A stretch of DNA of 64,000 nucleotides from Rhyzopertha dominica (lineage: Eukaryota; Arthropoda; Insecta; Coleoptera; Bostrichidae). The notes beneath the pieces were generated by a model, which saw nothing but the letters and a program-made list of their open reading frames with translations, did no database searches and was not told where the DNA came from. Of the stretch, positions 1-12,464 are shown in pieces. The DNA lies in NCBI GenBank assembly GCA_025024175.1, contig QCXZ01000001.1:10478001-10542000 (forward strand). The letters are read 5' to 3'. Position numbers and translations under genes: made by a program. Position 1 is the stretch's first letter, and the number at the start of each line of letters is the position of its first letter.

Positions 1-960
1 ACTGAAATAATTTACTATCCTCCATGTACTCTGTCGATCACACCAGCTGCTGCTGAAAATTTTTAATTGTTGTCTAAAATTATATAATTTGTTCTTAGCT
101 TCCCTAACTTCTCTTTCTCTGTAATTATTTTGCAGGGTTTTTCACCTGACATATGGTTTGTCCCGTTTTTTAATTTGTTTTAGATAGTCAACAGTAAACC
201 AATTTTTTCAATCCCCAATTTTTATGGTATAGGTTTTGGTGCATTCTGTGATATTGTCTATTAATTCACCAAATGTTGTAATTATGTTTTGCTGGTTTGT
301 TCTGAACATTATCAATCTATTCACATTCACAGAGTACTTGTCATGTAAATTTTTTCTGCTTACTTTTTCCAATAAATTTGTTTTCAACAATATTTACACA
401 AAACACAAAATACATGTTCTAAAACCATATGTTCTTAAAGGTGGATGTTACATATCAGATATTTATTTGCTATAACATGATCTAGTATTGTTGCTGTTTT
501 TTCTGTCACCCGGATGAAATTTTCTTTATTGGTGATATTTTGGATTTAAAACCCATTTGCTTTTATAGTGTTTTTATATGCCCTTACTAAACTTAGGTTC
601 TGTGTTATTTCCATATTTATATATATATATATAAAAAGGTCTACTGAGCCTACTAAAAAGTAGACATTTAGGGCTTTATGAATACTTTTTCTATTATTAG
701 AAAGCTATTAACATTGTAAAAACAATGAGTAGATCTGTGTTACACAAATCAAGTCGGCCAGTGTTATTATAAAAATTTCCCAGATGATATTTTAATTAAT
801 GAACCTTCAAACCTATATGGGTCATAAATAAATTTTACTGTTTCATTCAGTTATCTCATATTGCAGAACACTTTTAAAGTATTAATCACTACAATAATTA
901 ACTACCGTAACTGTTTTTTTCATCATTAAAAATATCCTTGAATCATCAAAACTAACTTAC
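1..960. other. Intron or 3' part of the SNX13-like locus, no exon seen
   Basis: The SNX13-like gene on the minus strand splices out at position 961 (donor GTAAGT), so this stretch should be intron of that gene. I looked for the next conserved SNX13 exon on the minus strand and could not find one. The stretch is AT-rich with a short (TA)n run near 616-633. Small open frames here have no recognisable sequence. Confidence 0.55.
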
Positions 961-2156
961 CAGCCAGATGATAGCTTGATTGATGTAATCAGGGTCGCTC
1001 ACCATAACGAACAGAGGTAAAACAATCGAATTAGCAAACAATTCACGTAAAATGATTCTCAAAGGTTTACACTGGAAATCAGAATCGGGTAGTAATACAT
1101 ATAGAAGTATTTCAATTAATTCTGAAAGAAATTCTGAAAAATGAACATTATGGTGAAATCGTGTTGTAAGTGTAAAAAATTCAATACCTCTTTCGCAATT
1201 AGCATCCATACAAACGGAATCCCGACAAATCATGTAGTTCTCCATTTGGCACTCCAACTCAAAAAAATTTGCCTCTAAACTATTTAAATTTGTGATTGGT
1301 GAATCCGACTTTAAAACCCTAACGTTTCGATCAGATTCTATGGAATAATAGAAGTGAAAATTCTCTATAAACTTCAAAAACTTCCTACCTTTAATATTTC
1401 TGTTCCCATAATACCAAACATCTGTTTCGCTCTTATTTCTTTTATGTGTACGTTTCGGTGACAACCTCGAATCTTTCTGGGGAGAATTTTTCGGAGATCT
1501 TTGTTTTTCCACTATTTTCAACCTGGCTCTCGCTTGTTTGAATAACCTCAAGTGTGACGCTGCATCATCAACTAAACGAGTTGTTAAATACGGTATCCAA
1601 TCAATATCTTTAATTCTACAACAGATTACGATCAATAAAGGTTATTTTTACAAAAACCTACCGTACCGATTTGAAATGTTTATAGCCAAGGTTTGGGCTG
1701 TCTCCTTAACAGCGACTTCAGTAAATTCTGTATCTGCTGAAATTAAATTATACCAAGGATTTATGTAATCTCTAATAATGTAACCGAGAATTTCCTGGAG
1801 CGAACTGTCAATGACATCGCTCCCCGTAACCCTGTTATCAGTCTTCTGTTTCTTTCTTGGACTGATCATTAATTTGACTACTGCTTTTAACCCCCCATCT
1901 GTTACCTGCTCTACTGTTAAAGGATTTCCAGTGCATTTCCTATAGAACTTATCAATATCACCCTGTTCTAAATATAAGAGTGATATTACGCTAAAAAAAC
2001 ATGAAAGTTACAACAAAAAATCATATTGCTGCACGCATACACTTACCCCACAACAAAAACAGCTAAACCAACTATAAATACTACACACCAAAACAGACCA
2101 AAGCTAGTTACAAACAAAATAACGACTAGGCCAATCCACCCAGCGTTGATATCCAT
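961..2156 (-). CDS. Snx13: Sorting nexin 13-like protein, N-terminal exons (partial)
   Basis: SNX13 is a membrane-anchored sorting nexin (TM-PXA-RGS-PX family) acting in endosomal and lipid traffic. Three coding exons are visible: 2047-2156, 1667-1990 and 961-1615. Exon 1 starts with ATG and encodes a hydrophobic anchor of about 30 residues. Exons 2 and 3 give the PXA domain, including stretches like IDWIPYLTTRLVDD and SDPDYINQAIIWL, which match the SNX13 PXA pattern from memory. The exon 1 donor is GTAAGT. The exon 2 donor is GTACGG; a stronger-looking GTAGGT five bases downstream would break the frame, so the weaker site is chosen. A 51-base GT...AG segment at 1338-1388 inside exon 3 is in frame and stop-free and is probably a further intron. 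The RGS and PX parts lie outside the window. Confidence 0.85.
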
Positions 2157-2483
2157 ACTTTTCGCTTACAATAAATAATGCATAGATATGTCAGCGCTCA
2201 TTAACGGGTGCCAATTAATAAACGAGAGTGTAAACAAATTCATCACATGATATTAACGCAAAGAAGCAGCAGCATCCTTGCCGCTAACGTATCTGTTATC
2301 ATCTCGAATTCTGCGATACCGTCATCAAAAACGTCAGCGCATTTGAGGTTATAACGCCCGACCAGCCGTCAAGGGGGTTGCGTCGAGCGCCGCCAGGTGG
2401 CGAATTCAATTTTCGCGGGCAAAGCGCGCAAGGGAGGTTTTTTAAACCGCCGAAGGTACGGGGCGAGAAGGTTCGCGGGACAA
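2157..2483. promoter_or_regulatory. Divergent intergenic region, SNX13-like / TMEM26-like
   Basis: Only 327 bases separate the start codons of the two divergently oriented genes, so both 5' UTRs and promoters must lie here. The right half (about 2360-2480) is clearly richer in G+C than the surroundings. I saw no clear TATA box. Bidirectional promoter function is inferred from spacing only. Confidence 0.5.
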
Positions 2484-5400
2484 ATGGCAAAATTCATCGC
2501 GACTATAAAAGCGATTATCACCAGGATCGTTTTTGCCGCTCATGGATTTATTGCGACGTGGCAGGTGACGCTTTTCAAGAAAAATTCGTTCTATTGGTAC
2601 TTGAGTTCCCCAATTCTTTTGCTGTTCTTCGAAGGAATTTTCACGCTAACGATTAAGGAAAACCAGGAGTGGAAATGGTAAGTGCTTCTCGATGAATCAT
2701 GTGTTTTTGTTCAGTTTTAATGTATGAATGAAATACCTCAATATTTACGCGGAAAGTTTCATAACTGTTATGACACTGGTATTTTCGTGTGCACGTTTTT
2801 GATACAAGAGGTTTGTTTTCGTTTTGAGCACTCATATGATCGTTTAATCTAATAATTAAAGAACTCAAAATAATATTGACGCATTGCAATTTCTTGTGTG
2901 TCCATCAAGATAAAACCGATTATTCACGGCTATATAATCCGATGATGGCTGCAATTTAGACAGGAAGCGTCGTTTTGCCAGTTCTACCACTCATTTCCNC
3001 ACAATTTAGAAATGTAATGCCTAGGNNACTTAGGGCTTTTGATCGATAAAACGAGAACTGGGACAAGCAGATTTTTACTCGAATGCTTTTAGCGTCTATT
3101 GTTAATAACCGGCCTTGAAATGTCATTACTGAAGACGGACTGTTTTTGTTTGTGGTCTTTTTGGAACTGCGACGATGCTATTTTTTCTTGTAGGTTTTGT
3201 CCCTCCGTTTTCTTGTATCTAACAAGTGTGGTGCCAGCCATATGGCTTCTGGAACTTGATAAAGTAGATCGTCGATTAAGAGTGAGAGAAGAATTTAATT
3301 TAACGAGTAGTGCTGGAGCAAATCTAAAAGAAATTAATAACTTGATAGGGGTAAGTATATTGTGATCAACGATTAAAGAAACCAACTAGGTACTTGCTTA
3401 TTGAAATGTATCCTGTAACATTTCGGATTAATGTTCACCATTTAAATTGTCATCAATAAATAGGGGCATACTCTAAAATACCAGCCCACACATCCAGTTT
3501 TTCATCACTACTGTAAACCATGACTTCGATAATTCAGATAAACTAAGTATTCTTTATTTGATTGTTTCTTTTGTAACACTAATGGGTAAGTATTTGTTTA
3601 TCCTTTCTCTTTTTCTCCAGGTACATTGCCATTTTATCCTTTTAATCTTATTAAGATATATCTCTAAAACTTTTTGATCTATTCTTATATAAATATTATT
3701 ACTCTCAACATGGTCCTTCTAATAGTAATACAACTAATTTAAACAACTATTTGTCCTTATTGATAGCTTCAGATAAAACTCCCAGACATATCGCTAAGTA
3801 CAGACACGTGGATAACCCTGGTCGAGCAGTTCTTGATGTTGATCCTAATCATAGGAAGATGGATGTTACCAAAAGGCGACTTAACGAGAGATCAGCTCAG
3901 TCAGCTACTGCTCGTTTACATAGGTCCGTTTTTAGCCCGCACTTTGCTCTACACCGTCATGTTTTGTCTGTTATAGGAACTGCAGCAGACATAATCGAGT
4001 TTTTCGACTCATTTAAAGACGATAAGATAGCCGAACAACCGGTGCTGGTGTTATTGACACTGGCAATCTGGNAAAGAAGACACCAAACACTTTACTCTGG
4101 TTATAGTTTCGTTTATAATTTTACACCGACCTTTAAGTTGACAGGAACACACGAAATGGGAATACATTACCATGATCTGTTAGAAAATTACATTGACGAG
4201 CCTCTTTTACAGGTCTTGGAGTCTAATGCAGTTCACTGTGGTTTTAACTGCTACTAAATCCCGGAAATCAAGATTAAGTACCAGTGGGACCATAGTAAAA
4301 ACGTAAATTCCTGAAGACTTTAAAGTCTTCATCTACTCCTTTTACTTTCCTTCCAGCAATAACTACTGCTGCAGCATCGATGTCTGGGGGATAGCAATCA
4401 ATATAACTTTACAGGACGCCCCTTTCTTGGTGTTTCGGCTCCTCATTATCACGCACTTTAAGATCATTTCTTACATGAACGTGTTCTTCACGTGCAAAAA
4501 CACTTTGGTCATCCTCCTTCAGTTGTACAGACTGTATGTCGTGTATAGCGAAAACAGAAAGACAACTGAAAAGAAGCCTGATTTCGAACTCACCAATATT
4601 TCGGTAATTTCCAAGCCAGATATGTATGGAGGCAGGAAGAAAAGGAGAAAGAGGGAGGAGAGCGAATCCGAAGAGGAGGATGATGAATTTGAAGAGTGCG
4701 AAAAGAACCACAAAACTCGGTAAACATATATACTTGTTTTTATATTTAACATTCTAGGAACCCTACAGTAAGTTTTGATAGAGCCATCGAAAGCAAAGAT
4801 TGTCGATGGTGTAGTGTGCTTTTTACGGAAATCAAATTGAACTTTGATCATAATTCATTCTTAGACTTGTGGCTTCAAATGAAATTCCATTTTTATTAAG
4901 CCAGTCATTTGTGATAACTACACTCCATCTGAATAGAAAAGAATTCAGGAGCGTCATCATTTGTATGCGTATGTATGCCGTCGCGTTGTTAATAGGGGTC
5001 AGTTAATAGGTTACAGTACAATACCCAGCACACAGCAAAATAGAAGGATATATTATGCAGACAAAATACTAATAATAAAGAAACCGTGCTGTATAAACAG
5101 TAAGTGCGAAACGCAATAATAAAAACACACACTCTGACTCTGACCGTCTACTCGAAACGAAACTCGAACGTTGAATTAGAATTAGACGAATGCGAGCACG
5201 CCACTGAATGGTATCGTTACCTGGCAACGGTTGGTGTCCCGTGCTAAAAATGGTTTGTGCGCATGACGTCATTGATGATGCCCTGTATTCTTCTCTATTC
5301 AGATAAAGTGTAAGTTTTCCATCGCTTTAACGTTCTGCAACAGCATACCACATAACTCATAACTGCCTTAATAAGAAAATTAGTATCGTCAGCATCCATC

Positions 5401-8400
5401 TTCGTATATCTTCTCGCGTGAACACTTGGGATTTCTAGGGTTTGTAACCATCATTCCTTCTTTTCAAAAATGCTTTTAGCTTTGGAAATTTTGAGATATC
5501 TATATTCTCTTCAGTATATACTACAAATTTCAAAATGGGATATTCACACGACAAACTTACAGAAGATTTAAAATATGCCAGCAATACAGATTCGAAAAGT
5601 TCTGTGGCATTCCATTTACGATTCAGAGCGCTGTTTTGATTTCTGTAGTGACAAAGACGAACAGGCAGCAGAAGCAACTTCTTCAATGTTCATTGCTCTT
5701 TTTTTATTGAACTTAAAGCTTTTAGTTTATTTTATCGCACATGAAAGATAATACGACGAGGCTGTGTGTTACTCGTAAACAAACCATGATAACAAACAAT
5801 TTTTAACAGTCTATGATGAGCTCATATTTTTTCAACACGCTTAATGTATATGTTGATAATATGTAGAGTTTATAGGAAATATCCCCACTCTTTCTTGACA
5901 ATAAATAAATCAATAAACGTCAAATGCAAATGAATATCGGAATGTTAATAGTAATTAAATTATTTTTTTTACATGATAAAATACGTAATATTCCATTAGA
6001 AGCTACTGTGATATCCTTTTAATATCGGGAACCAATTGAAGCAACTTTCCGGTTCCAGCCACTTCTGGTTATACCGGAAATTGATAACAACTTTGTTAAT
6101 TTAAAAGGAACCCCCTGTTTACTATAACATTTTTAGAATCCTCGTTGAATTTCATTATCACTTTGTCAATATGACATGTGGGGTCAGGCTTACGGATTAT
6201 CTGAAGTTTTTTTAAAATTTTGACATTTGCGGCTTTGTGTCTTCAAAGCAAAACAACCCAGAGAGATGCGGTTTGAAAAATTCAATTCCCCGTGAAATGT
6301 TCTACATTAGTAACTTACAATACCTGACGTTTTTGCAAAATGTTACTAATGATGGAGAACTCAATTTAAAGAATTTCTATTCCGGATAACATCATTTTTT
6401 AAATAGAACAGCATATTATATATTTTTACCGGATCAGGAGCTAAATTTGGTGATCTTCCATTTTTATTGATATATGTTGGGGTCTATTCTTAAAAGTTTA
6501 GGAAATATACGATTTGACATTATTTTTGTGAGTTAAGACACTTTGCAAAAAAAATAAGCAGGCATTGGTAGCTGTTTTTATGGTACAGTGATAGCAGATA
6601 AAACAATTTTACGGTGATTAGGTACAAGAAAACACAAAAAGAAAACTGAAGACTAAATTGAATGTTCAAACACATCGCGTTTTAATGATCACAATAGTTC
6701 TGTACTTGTACACTTTTACTTAACCCCAAATAAAATAATCAGGGGGTGTTGAATCAAGAGATCGTGGGGGGAACTTACATGGACCCTTGTGTGCAATTCC
6801 ACGATCGCCAAACATTTCTTCTATGACTTCTCCAGCTGCCCGATTGGTATGTGCTGGTGCACCATCCATCTGATACCATGCAATATTAGCTTCAACAGCA
6901 TTAAGACAACGCAAGCTCGCATTTATAACGTTTCTTAAAAAACAAAAAAATTAATTTGCACTGTCAAGATTCTCGTTGTAAAAACGTACTGCAAGTATTC
7001 TTTTACTTTTAATTACACAAAATACATTAAAATTTCAAGAATCTTGAAAGGGAAAGGTGCGAGTGTACCTGGTAGCTAGAAAAGGACCTATGCGAGTTGG
7101 GTCCCGCTGGTTCCACCCAATAAACCAATTACACTGACGATATTATAATTCTCAAAATTTTCTTGTCCTCATATTTTGTTATTCATTGGTTATAAGTTTG
7201 CAATTTAGCCGCCCCTTTATCAAATGTGCAATACTTGGGCTAAGACAACTGATCAAAGTAATTTCCAGTTTCAGTTGTAAAGTGAATGAAAAAGGCAAGG
7301 AATTTATTGAATTTATTGAATAAGTTCAAGTTCGGCTTTCACAAATTTGTAAACGAAGGACCGTAAAAAGGTGGATGTCTACAAATAAAAAAAGAACTGT
7401 GTGCAAGGCATTTATTAAGAAAGAGAGTAAGTTTTAATGAGTTTTAGATAAGTTTAAACCTTTTTCTTTCGGTTTTTAATGCCGTAAGATATCAAATCAG
7501 TGTAGAAAAATAATACATATTGTTTTGCTCGCGACTGCTTTCACAAATTTTAAAATTACGATAATTGTNAAACATGCCTATGTGATATTCAGTAAACAAT
7601 TAAAGAAAAGCTTGAAAATTTATTCAAAATCAAATGGTGAAAACAATATCATACAGCGCCAATACGGCAAAGCTTTAGTGGAAATTATTAACTTGTATTT
7701 TAAACAGCACAGAAGTGTTATATATTTACATCTTAAGGTTTGCTTTGTTCTTTATGCCTAAACATAAATAAATATAAAATATTATACAGAGTGTTTTAGT
7801 TAAAAGTTAAATTTTAAAGTTTCTTGGCTCATTTAAAAGGGGTGTTCATACAAAGAGTTACAAGTCTTCAAAATTGAATGGGATGGGAGTTTTCGGTTGT
7901 TTTCAAATTTTTTGAATAAATCAGAACGAATTTTAGCACAATAGTAACACTCACCAACTATATTTCTGCTACATATTCATAATTTTAAGTTTACCCCGAG
8001 AGGGTGAAGTATACTATGCCTTTAGTTTTGTCAGAATTATTTTGCTGTTTAAAAGAATATTTTTGGAAGGCAAGCCTGTTTCATTTTAAACGCTGTTTCT
8101 CTCATATAATTTGTTCTATATTGCTCAGTTTAGTCATAAAAAACTAAAATAAAAATAATTGTATGTTTTATTGTTATTATGAATATACCTCATTCACTGT
8201 ACACTGTACCTATACTTATTTATGCTTTAACGATCTTTATGTGGAATACTAGATATTTTGAAATTTCTAAGAAAATATTTTTTATAAGACTACGGCTTAC
8301 TGGGACCCGACTCGCATTCCAGATTAGTATACCTGCATCGGCCGGGACCCAATTCGCCTACTCCCCATGAAAGTTTAGTTGTCTGATTGCGTGAGGATTA

Positions 8401-9867
8401 CTATCGGACAAAAAATGGCTGTTTCGCCTGTTAAATATACCATTTTTCCTTATACTTATTAGCTAAATATACCGCTCAGATCGTACCGAAAGTGAAGCCA
8501 ACATAAGCTCTTTTCGTGTATACTCTCGGCGTCAATGCGCATGTACAGACGAAAATATAGGTGGGTTCTCTCTTCTTCGTTTGTAGTTTTCGATGAGGGA
8601 GGAGTTTTAGAGCACAGAATTCATGCGCTTTAATGCAAGCGAATATCAATAAGGACAAAAGATATATCTACCTCTCATTTGAGATGTGGGCTTTCAAGCT
8701 TGCACATTGAAAGAAGTGGATGTGAGCGGTATATTCAATTAATAAGTATATGCATTTTTCCAATGCTTCGTCTGTCTATATGACCTGCGTAGTGAAATGA
8801 TCATTTTCTTGTAATTTTAACAAAAACAACTCGCAAAATTAAGTTTTTTTTTCAAAGTCCTTTTCACTTAAGTGTTCAACCGGTTGTAGCTTGTAATCGT
8901 GCCATTTATTTTCCTGCAGAATTCTGTTAATGCTTGTTTTAGATACACCTTCTGCGTCTTGCTAGGAGTTATGTCCATTAAAGTATGCCATAACTGTTAT
9001 ATCTTACAAAACGATCCAAAATTAATGCAATTCTTCAACAATCTTTGTATAAGATCTTGGTCTTGAGCGATTTGGATATTTTTCTGTATAAACTCGGCAA
9101 GTTCGCTCGACTATTCTATCACATTCACTATATTTGATACATAATTAAATTAAAAAATCTGCATTCGAATATTCAAAGCATGACATTTGGACTAATTATA
9201 TGAACAAAAGTTAAGAAAGACGTGTATAATATACCGATGTACTTAAAAAAACTTTTAGGAATAGACTCCAACATACCTGAACAAAAATGGAAGATCACTA
9301 AATTTGGCTCCTGATGGGGTAAAAAAATATGTCGTTCTATTTAGGAAAATCAATTTATTCGGAATAGAATTTCTTTAAACTGAGTAATGCAGGTTGTTTT
9401 GTATTGAAGATATTATTTTTTCAAGCTTTTTGCCTTCCACGATCAACAACCTTATCCCTGTCACGCTTGAATCCCGAGACGTAATTGTCAGCGCGTCCCA
9501 CCTCGGATGTCCGTCTCCTAGGTCGCCCAATTAAAATAATTGGCGTATTTTTAGCAAGTTGAAAAACGCCCGCAAGGATACGGGATACTCGACTGGAAGC
9601 TCGCATACCAGCTCCAAAAATAAACCGAAAAGGCCGAAAAGATCGTCAAGAGAAAATTCGAGAACTCGTGAGGAGGACAAGCACAATAAGAAACTGAAGA
9701 GGTCCGACAAGGAGACGAAGGGCCACCAGAGGAAGAGGAGGGACACCTTCACCGACGAGAGCGACTGCTACGAGAAGAAGAAGCCGAAGAAGACGAACAA
9801 GGAATACGAGAAGGAAGCTACGGCCACGGCGACGAGCTCCTCCTTTTCCGACCACTCGTCCGAATGA
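2484..9867 (+). CDS. Transmembrane protein 26 (TMEM26) homologue
   Basis: Multi-pass membrane protein of the TMEM26 family; its molecular role is not well established. Seven coding exons join in frame: 2484-2677, 3194-3350, 3767-3923, 3977-4070, 4213-4302, 4357-4719 and 9555-9867, giving 455 residues. Family landmarks include SVVPAIWLLEL, LMLILIIGRWMLPKGDLTRD, GTAADIIEFFDSFKDD and NTLVILLQLYRLYV. The start is the first ATG before a hydrophobic segment. The donor after exon 4 reads GNAAAG; reading N as T gives a normal GTAAAG site and joins W-S-W-S to the next exon. The C-terminal tail is very charged (Lys/Arg/Glu/Ser-rich). The last exon is assigned from matching phase (CG|C gives Arg) and good splice sites; if it is wrong, the protein would stop at 4721-4723. 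Intron 6 is 4.8 kb and hosts a transposon. Confidence 0.85.
6720..6914 (-). pseudogene. Transposase fragment (Tc1/mariner-like DDE domain)
   Basis: About 64 codons encode the end of a DDE transposase catalytic core: a MDGAPAHT block followed by a degenerate PPRS.D.TPPDYFIWG block. This pairing is typical of mariner-type insect transposases. Both ends are missing, so it is a remnant. It lies near the left arm of the 3-kb inverted-arm element and probably belongs to it. Confidence 0.75.
8432..8768. repeat. Foldback (inverted repeat) inside the 3-kb transposon
   Basis: The segment near 8440-8478, containing CTTATTAGCTAAATATACCG, is matched in inverted orientation near 8721-8765 by a copy reading ATATACCGCTCA on the other strand. 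The arms are roughly 45 bases with mismatches and enclose about 240 bases. It could be a MITE nested in the larger element or a subterminal repeat of it. No coding sequence is visible inside. Confidence 0.5.
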
Positions 9868-10758
9868 CGCCATCAGCTGGCCATCATGGCGATATTCTGC
9901 TTGTACATTTTCATATTTATATGCTGCCTGTTTTTCATATACTGCGGAATTAGCAATGAGGGATTAATTATAGCCAGGGTGTTGAGGAAGTCCAAAAATA
10001 ATCTTAATGTATCGAGTAACGTGTCAAAGGAGTAACGTGTAGTAATAAAGTTTGTATGTACTCCACGTGTTGGGCGTCTAATTTTGACTTTGGCATCGCA
10101 AGACGATATTCGCGCAAATTTGGAAAATGTCCATATACGTAAGGGACGATGATAGACGAGAGGTGACGGTGTTCTAGAAAGGGCCTTTTTGTATGTGGGA
10201 GAAAACACTTAGTCATACGAACTGTTGTTTTGTGTTCGGTGACGTAACTTTTTGATTGCATTGGTATTATGGAAATTATGTACGAATTGTGTTACCTCCC
10301 TGAAACAATCATAATACGATATAAAAATGTAGGATAAGATATAGCCATTGATGGTAACAAGTAACTAATTTCTTCCTAGATTTTTGCTTTATAAAGACCT
10401 TATAATAGCCTGGTTTATTTGAACAGATTTGCCTGCAATCTACTTTTAATTATGTTGTAAGAAAATATGTATAAAGAGCTTTAATTCCTGGAAATGCATT
10501 AGCAAACTTTCTCTAAAATATTTACCTGTGAACCTATTTAATCTCTTCTAATCCCTTCTTGTGCCATGTCAAATTTGGAAACAATCATTTTCTTCTTGTG
10601 TGTCAACCAGTCGAGTTCTTGTATTTTGCGTGTTTTTCGTACTATACATTTACGTTAGTTACGTAAGGTATGTTTTAAAATAGCAATAAATTTCGGGAAA
10701 ACACTACAAATTGAAATATTCTTATAGCTCTTACTTATTATAAAAATGTGGAGATGGA
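9868..10758. other. 3' flank of the TMEM26-like gene, no gene seen
   Basis: This begins with the 3' UTR of the TMEM26-like gene; an AATAAA-type signal lies near 10045. The rest is AT-rich with no recognisable coding sequence or repeat structure on either strand. Longer frames on the minus strand at 9873-10261 show no protein-like composition. Confidence 0.5.
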
Positions 10759-11800
10759 GTGGATGTTTTCCACCCACAAGAAGGTGAAATCAACATAGAA
10801 GTTGTTGAAGAAGTCGAAATGGCGGAAGATGTTTTTGACAATAATGTTGAAAATGATGTACCCGAAGAGTCAAATCTCATTAAACAGAATCATAACCATT
10901 TACCACCTGAAAGTAAACAAATAGTTTTGAATTTTTATGGATACATTAGAAATGCAGAGGGAGAAAGTGGGGCCATCGCATGAACCAGTAGAATGACCAA
11001 AATGTCACAATCAACTGTGAGAAATATAGTAAATGGAAATAATGCAATTCAAGACTGAAAAAAGCGTCGAGGGTTTTTTAAGATGATCACGCAAATTTAA
11101 TACGATGAACTTATGTTATGAGGCATAAAAAATAATTTTGTATTGATAATTGAAGAATTACACAAGAAGATTAAATTTTTTAGGAAAAATGGAGTTTCAT
11201 TATAAAAAAATTAATAAACTACAAGCGCTTATGGAATCTCCACGAATTTCGGAATGACGAGTAAATTACTTAAGCCAAATTAAAAAAATTCGAGATGAAG
11301 ATAGACCAATCATATGTAGGTATGCGACGAAACTTGGTACGACACCAATGACACTGTAAAAAAAAAGGTTGGTGCAATAAGAGTAACAAATGCTTGTTGA
11401 ATGTACCGACGTCCATGGTAAAAAAAATAATTATTCATGCGGGTTCTAAAGACGCATTATTTCTATCTGGTTAAAATATGAAGGACGCAAAGGTAGTTTA
11501 CAATCAAAGTATGACGGCTGAAGTTTTTGAACATTGGTTTGAGAATAAACTGCTGCCAAAGCATATTTTGAAGAACGTTATACAAAAAAAACAATTCTTG
11601 AATTTTTGGCTAAAGAGCATTGACACAGAGTTTTACTTCTACCGCCGTATCACTGTATCCAATTGAAATGTTTTGATACGAACTTAAGAATCATGTAAGG
11701 AGGCAAAATACTGCACCAAAATTTAGTAATAGCATCATACAAACTATCCAAGAAGAAGTTGCGGAAATCACAGCATATAGTTAGCCTAACATGTGTGCAC
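10759..11800 (+). pseudogene. Decayed Tc1-like transposase
   Basis: Several broken plus-strand frames line up in the order of an insect DDE transposase. First comes an acidic N-terminal region (10759-10983). Next is a segment around 11430-11580 reading HAGSKDALF and then NQSMTAEVFEHWFENKLLP. Last is a segment around 11590-11760 with a LPPYHC-like block and an N-terminal-helix-like tail. Frameshifts and stop codons interrupt it throughout, so it cannot make protein. The family is recognised by motif order only; terminal repeats were not identified. Confidence 0.65.
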
Positions 11801-12464
11801 ATGTGATAAAAGAAGATAATTTTTACAGAGAAAGTTAAACAGAATGCGCAGAATATTTTTGGCCCCACAATATATTTTTGTATTCGCTACTAAATTGTCG
11901 ATATAGCGCACCCGTTTTTTAGTTTTTGATTTTTTTTTATTTTCATGTCACAATAACGGCATGCATAGAGCCATAACTTCAGATCCATTCAGCATAACTT
12001 AACAAACTTTTTTTCAGTCAAATCCTTAAGCTTCGGCGCATATTTTGGAATGTAGGCGAAAATGACAAATTGCAAATAACTCGATTATTTAAGGTACAGC
12101 ACTATATTTTATGGTATCGTTGTATGGCATTTTTTCGAAAAAAATGTACCTAATTGGCCGCTGTCGTTAAATTTGACGCATCCGTACTGTTCTGAAAATA
12201 GCACGTTTCAGCAAAACAAAATTATAATGTTCTATGGATAGCCACCTGCAGTAATAGTAATTGCGAATTAAATCATGAAACACACAAAGAAACATTTTCA
12301 CAAGTTCTTTACAGTTACACTGCCCATTGAGGACTTTTGCGTAAAACAAATATCGAAATTAGTGCATCGCGTTGACAAAGACGGGAGACCAAAATAAAGA
12401 TCTCCACTAAACGCTATTTTAGACTTAAAACACAAGTAATTATTACTTCCCAAAAATACATTTA
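11801..12464. other. AT-rich spacer, nothing recognised
   Basis: Between two dead transposase genes. No open frame with protein-like composition, no repeat pair and no RNA gene was recognised. It may contain terminal parts of the flanking transposons, but I could not match inverted repeats. Confidence 0.4.

Larger units (their letters stand above)
6359..9384. mobile_element. 3-kb DNA transposon with long inverted arms, in a TMEM26 intron
   Basis: The sequence at about 6359-6512 is repeated in inverted orientation at about 9240-9384. Both arms share, in order, a CTCA/GTTTAAAG-like end, TCTATTCCG, AAATAGAAC, TTACC..ATCAGGAGC, TGATCTTCCATTTTT and TATGTTGG.GTCTATTC. Between them lie a minus-strand transposase scrap (6720-6914) and a foldback (8432-8768). 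GGGACCC-containing motifs also occur inverted near 7082-7105 and 8300-8370. Long arms plus a DDE-type transposase scrap suggest a Tc1/mariner-like element, now dead and probably carrying later insertions. The exact termini and the target duplication are not clear. Confidence 0.6.

Noticed and set aside
236..475. 79-codon plus-strand frame near the left edge
   Set aside because: Hydrophobic AT-rich translation without motifs, inside what should be an SNX13 intron; no supporting splice or start context.
3751..4257. 168-codon continuous plus-strand frame
   Set aside because: It is a mostly wrong-frame read-through of TMEM26 exons 3-5 and short introns. The conserved protein needs frame changes at the 53-base and 142-base introns.
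5435..5686. 83-codon minus-strand frame in the TMEM26 intron
   Set aside because: It has no true ATG at its start and no known motif. A GTAAGT...TTTGTAG pair inside it is 40 bases and would create a stop when spliced. Probably chance.
9873..10261. Overlapping minus-strand frames of 85-111 codons
   Set aside because: No protein-like composition or motif; they lie in the 3' flank of the TMEM26-like gene.
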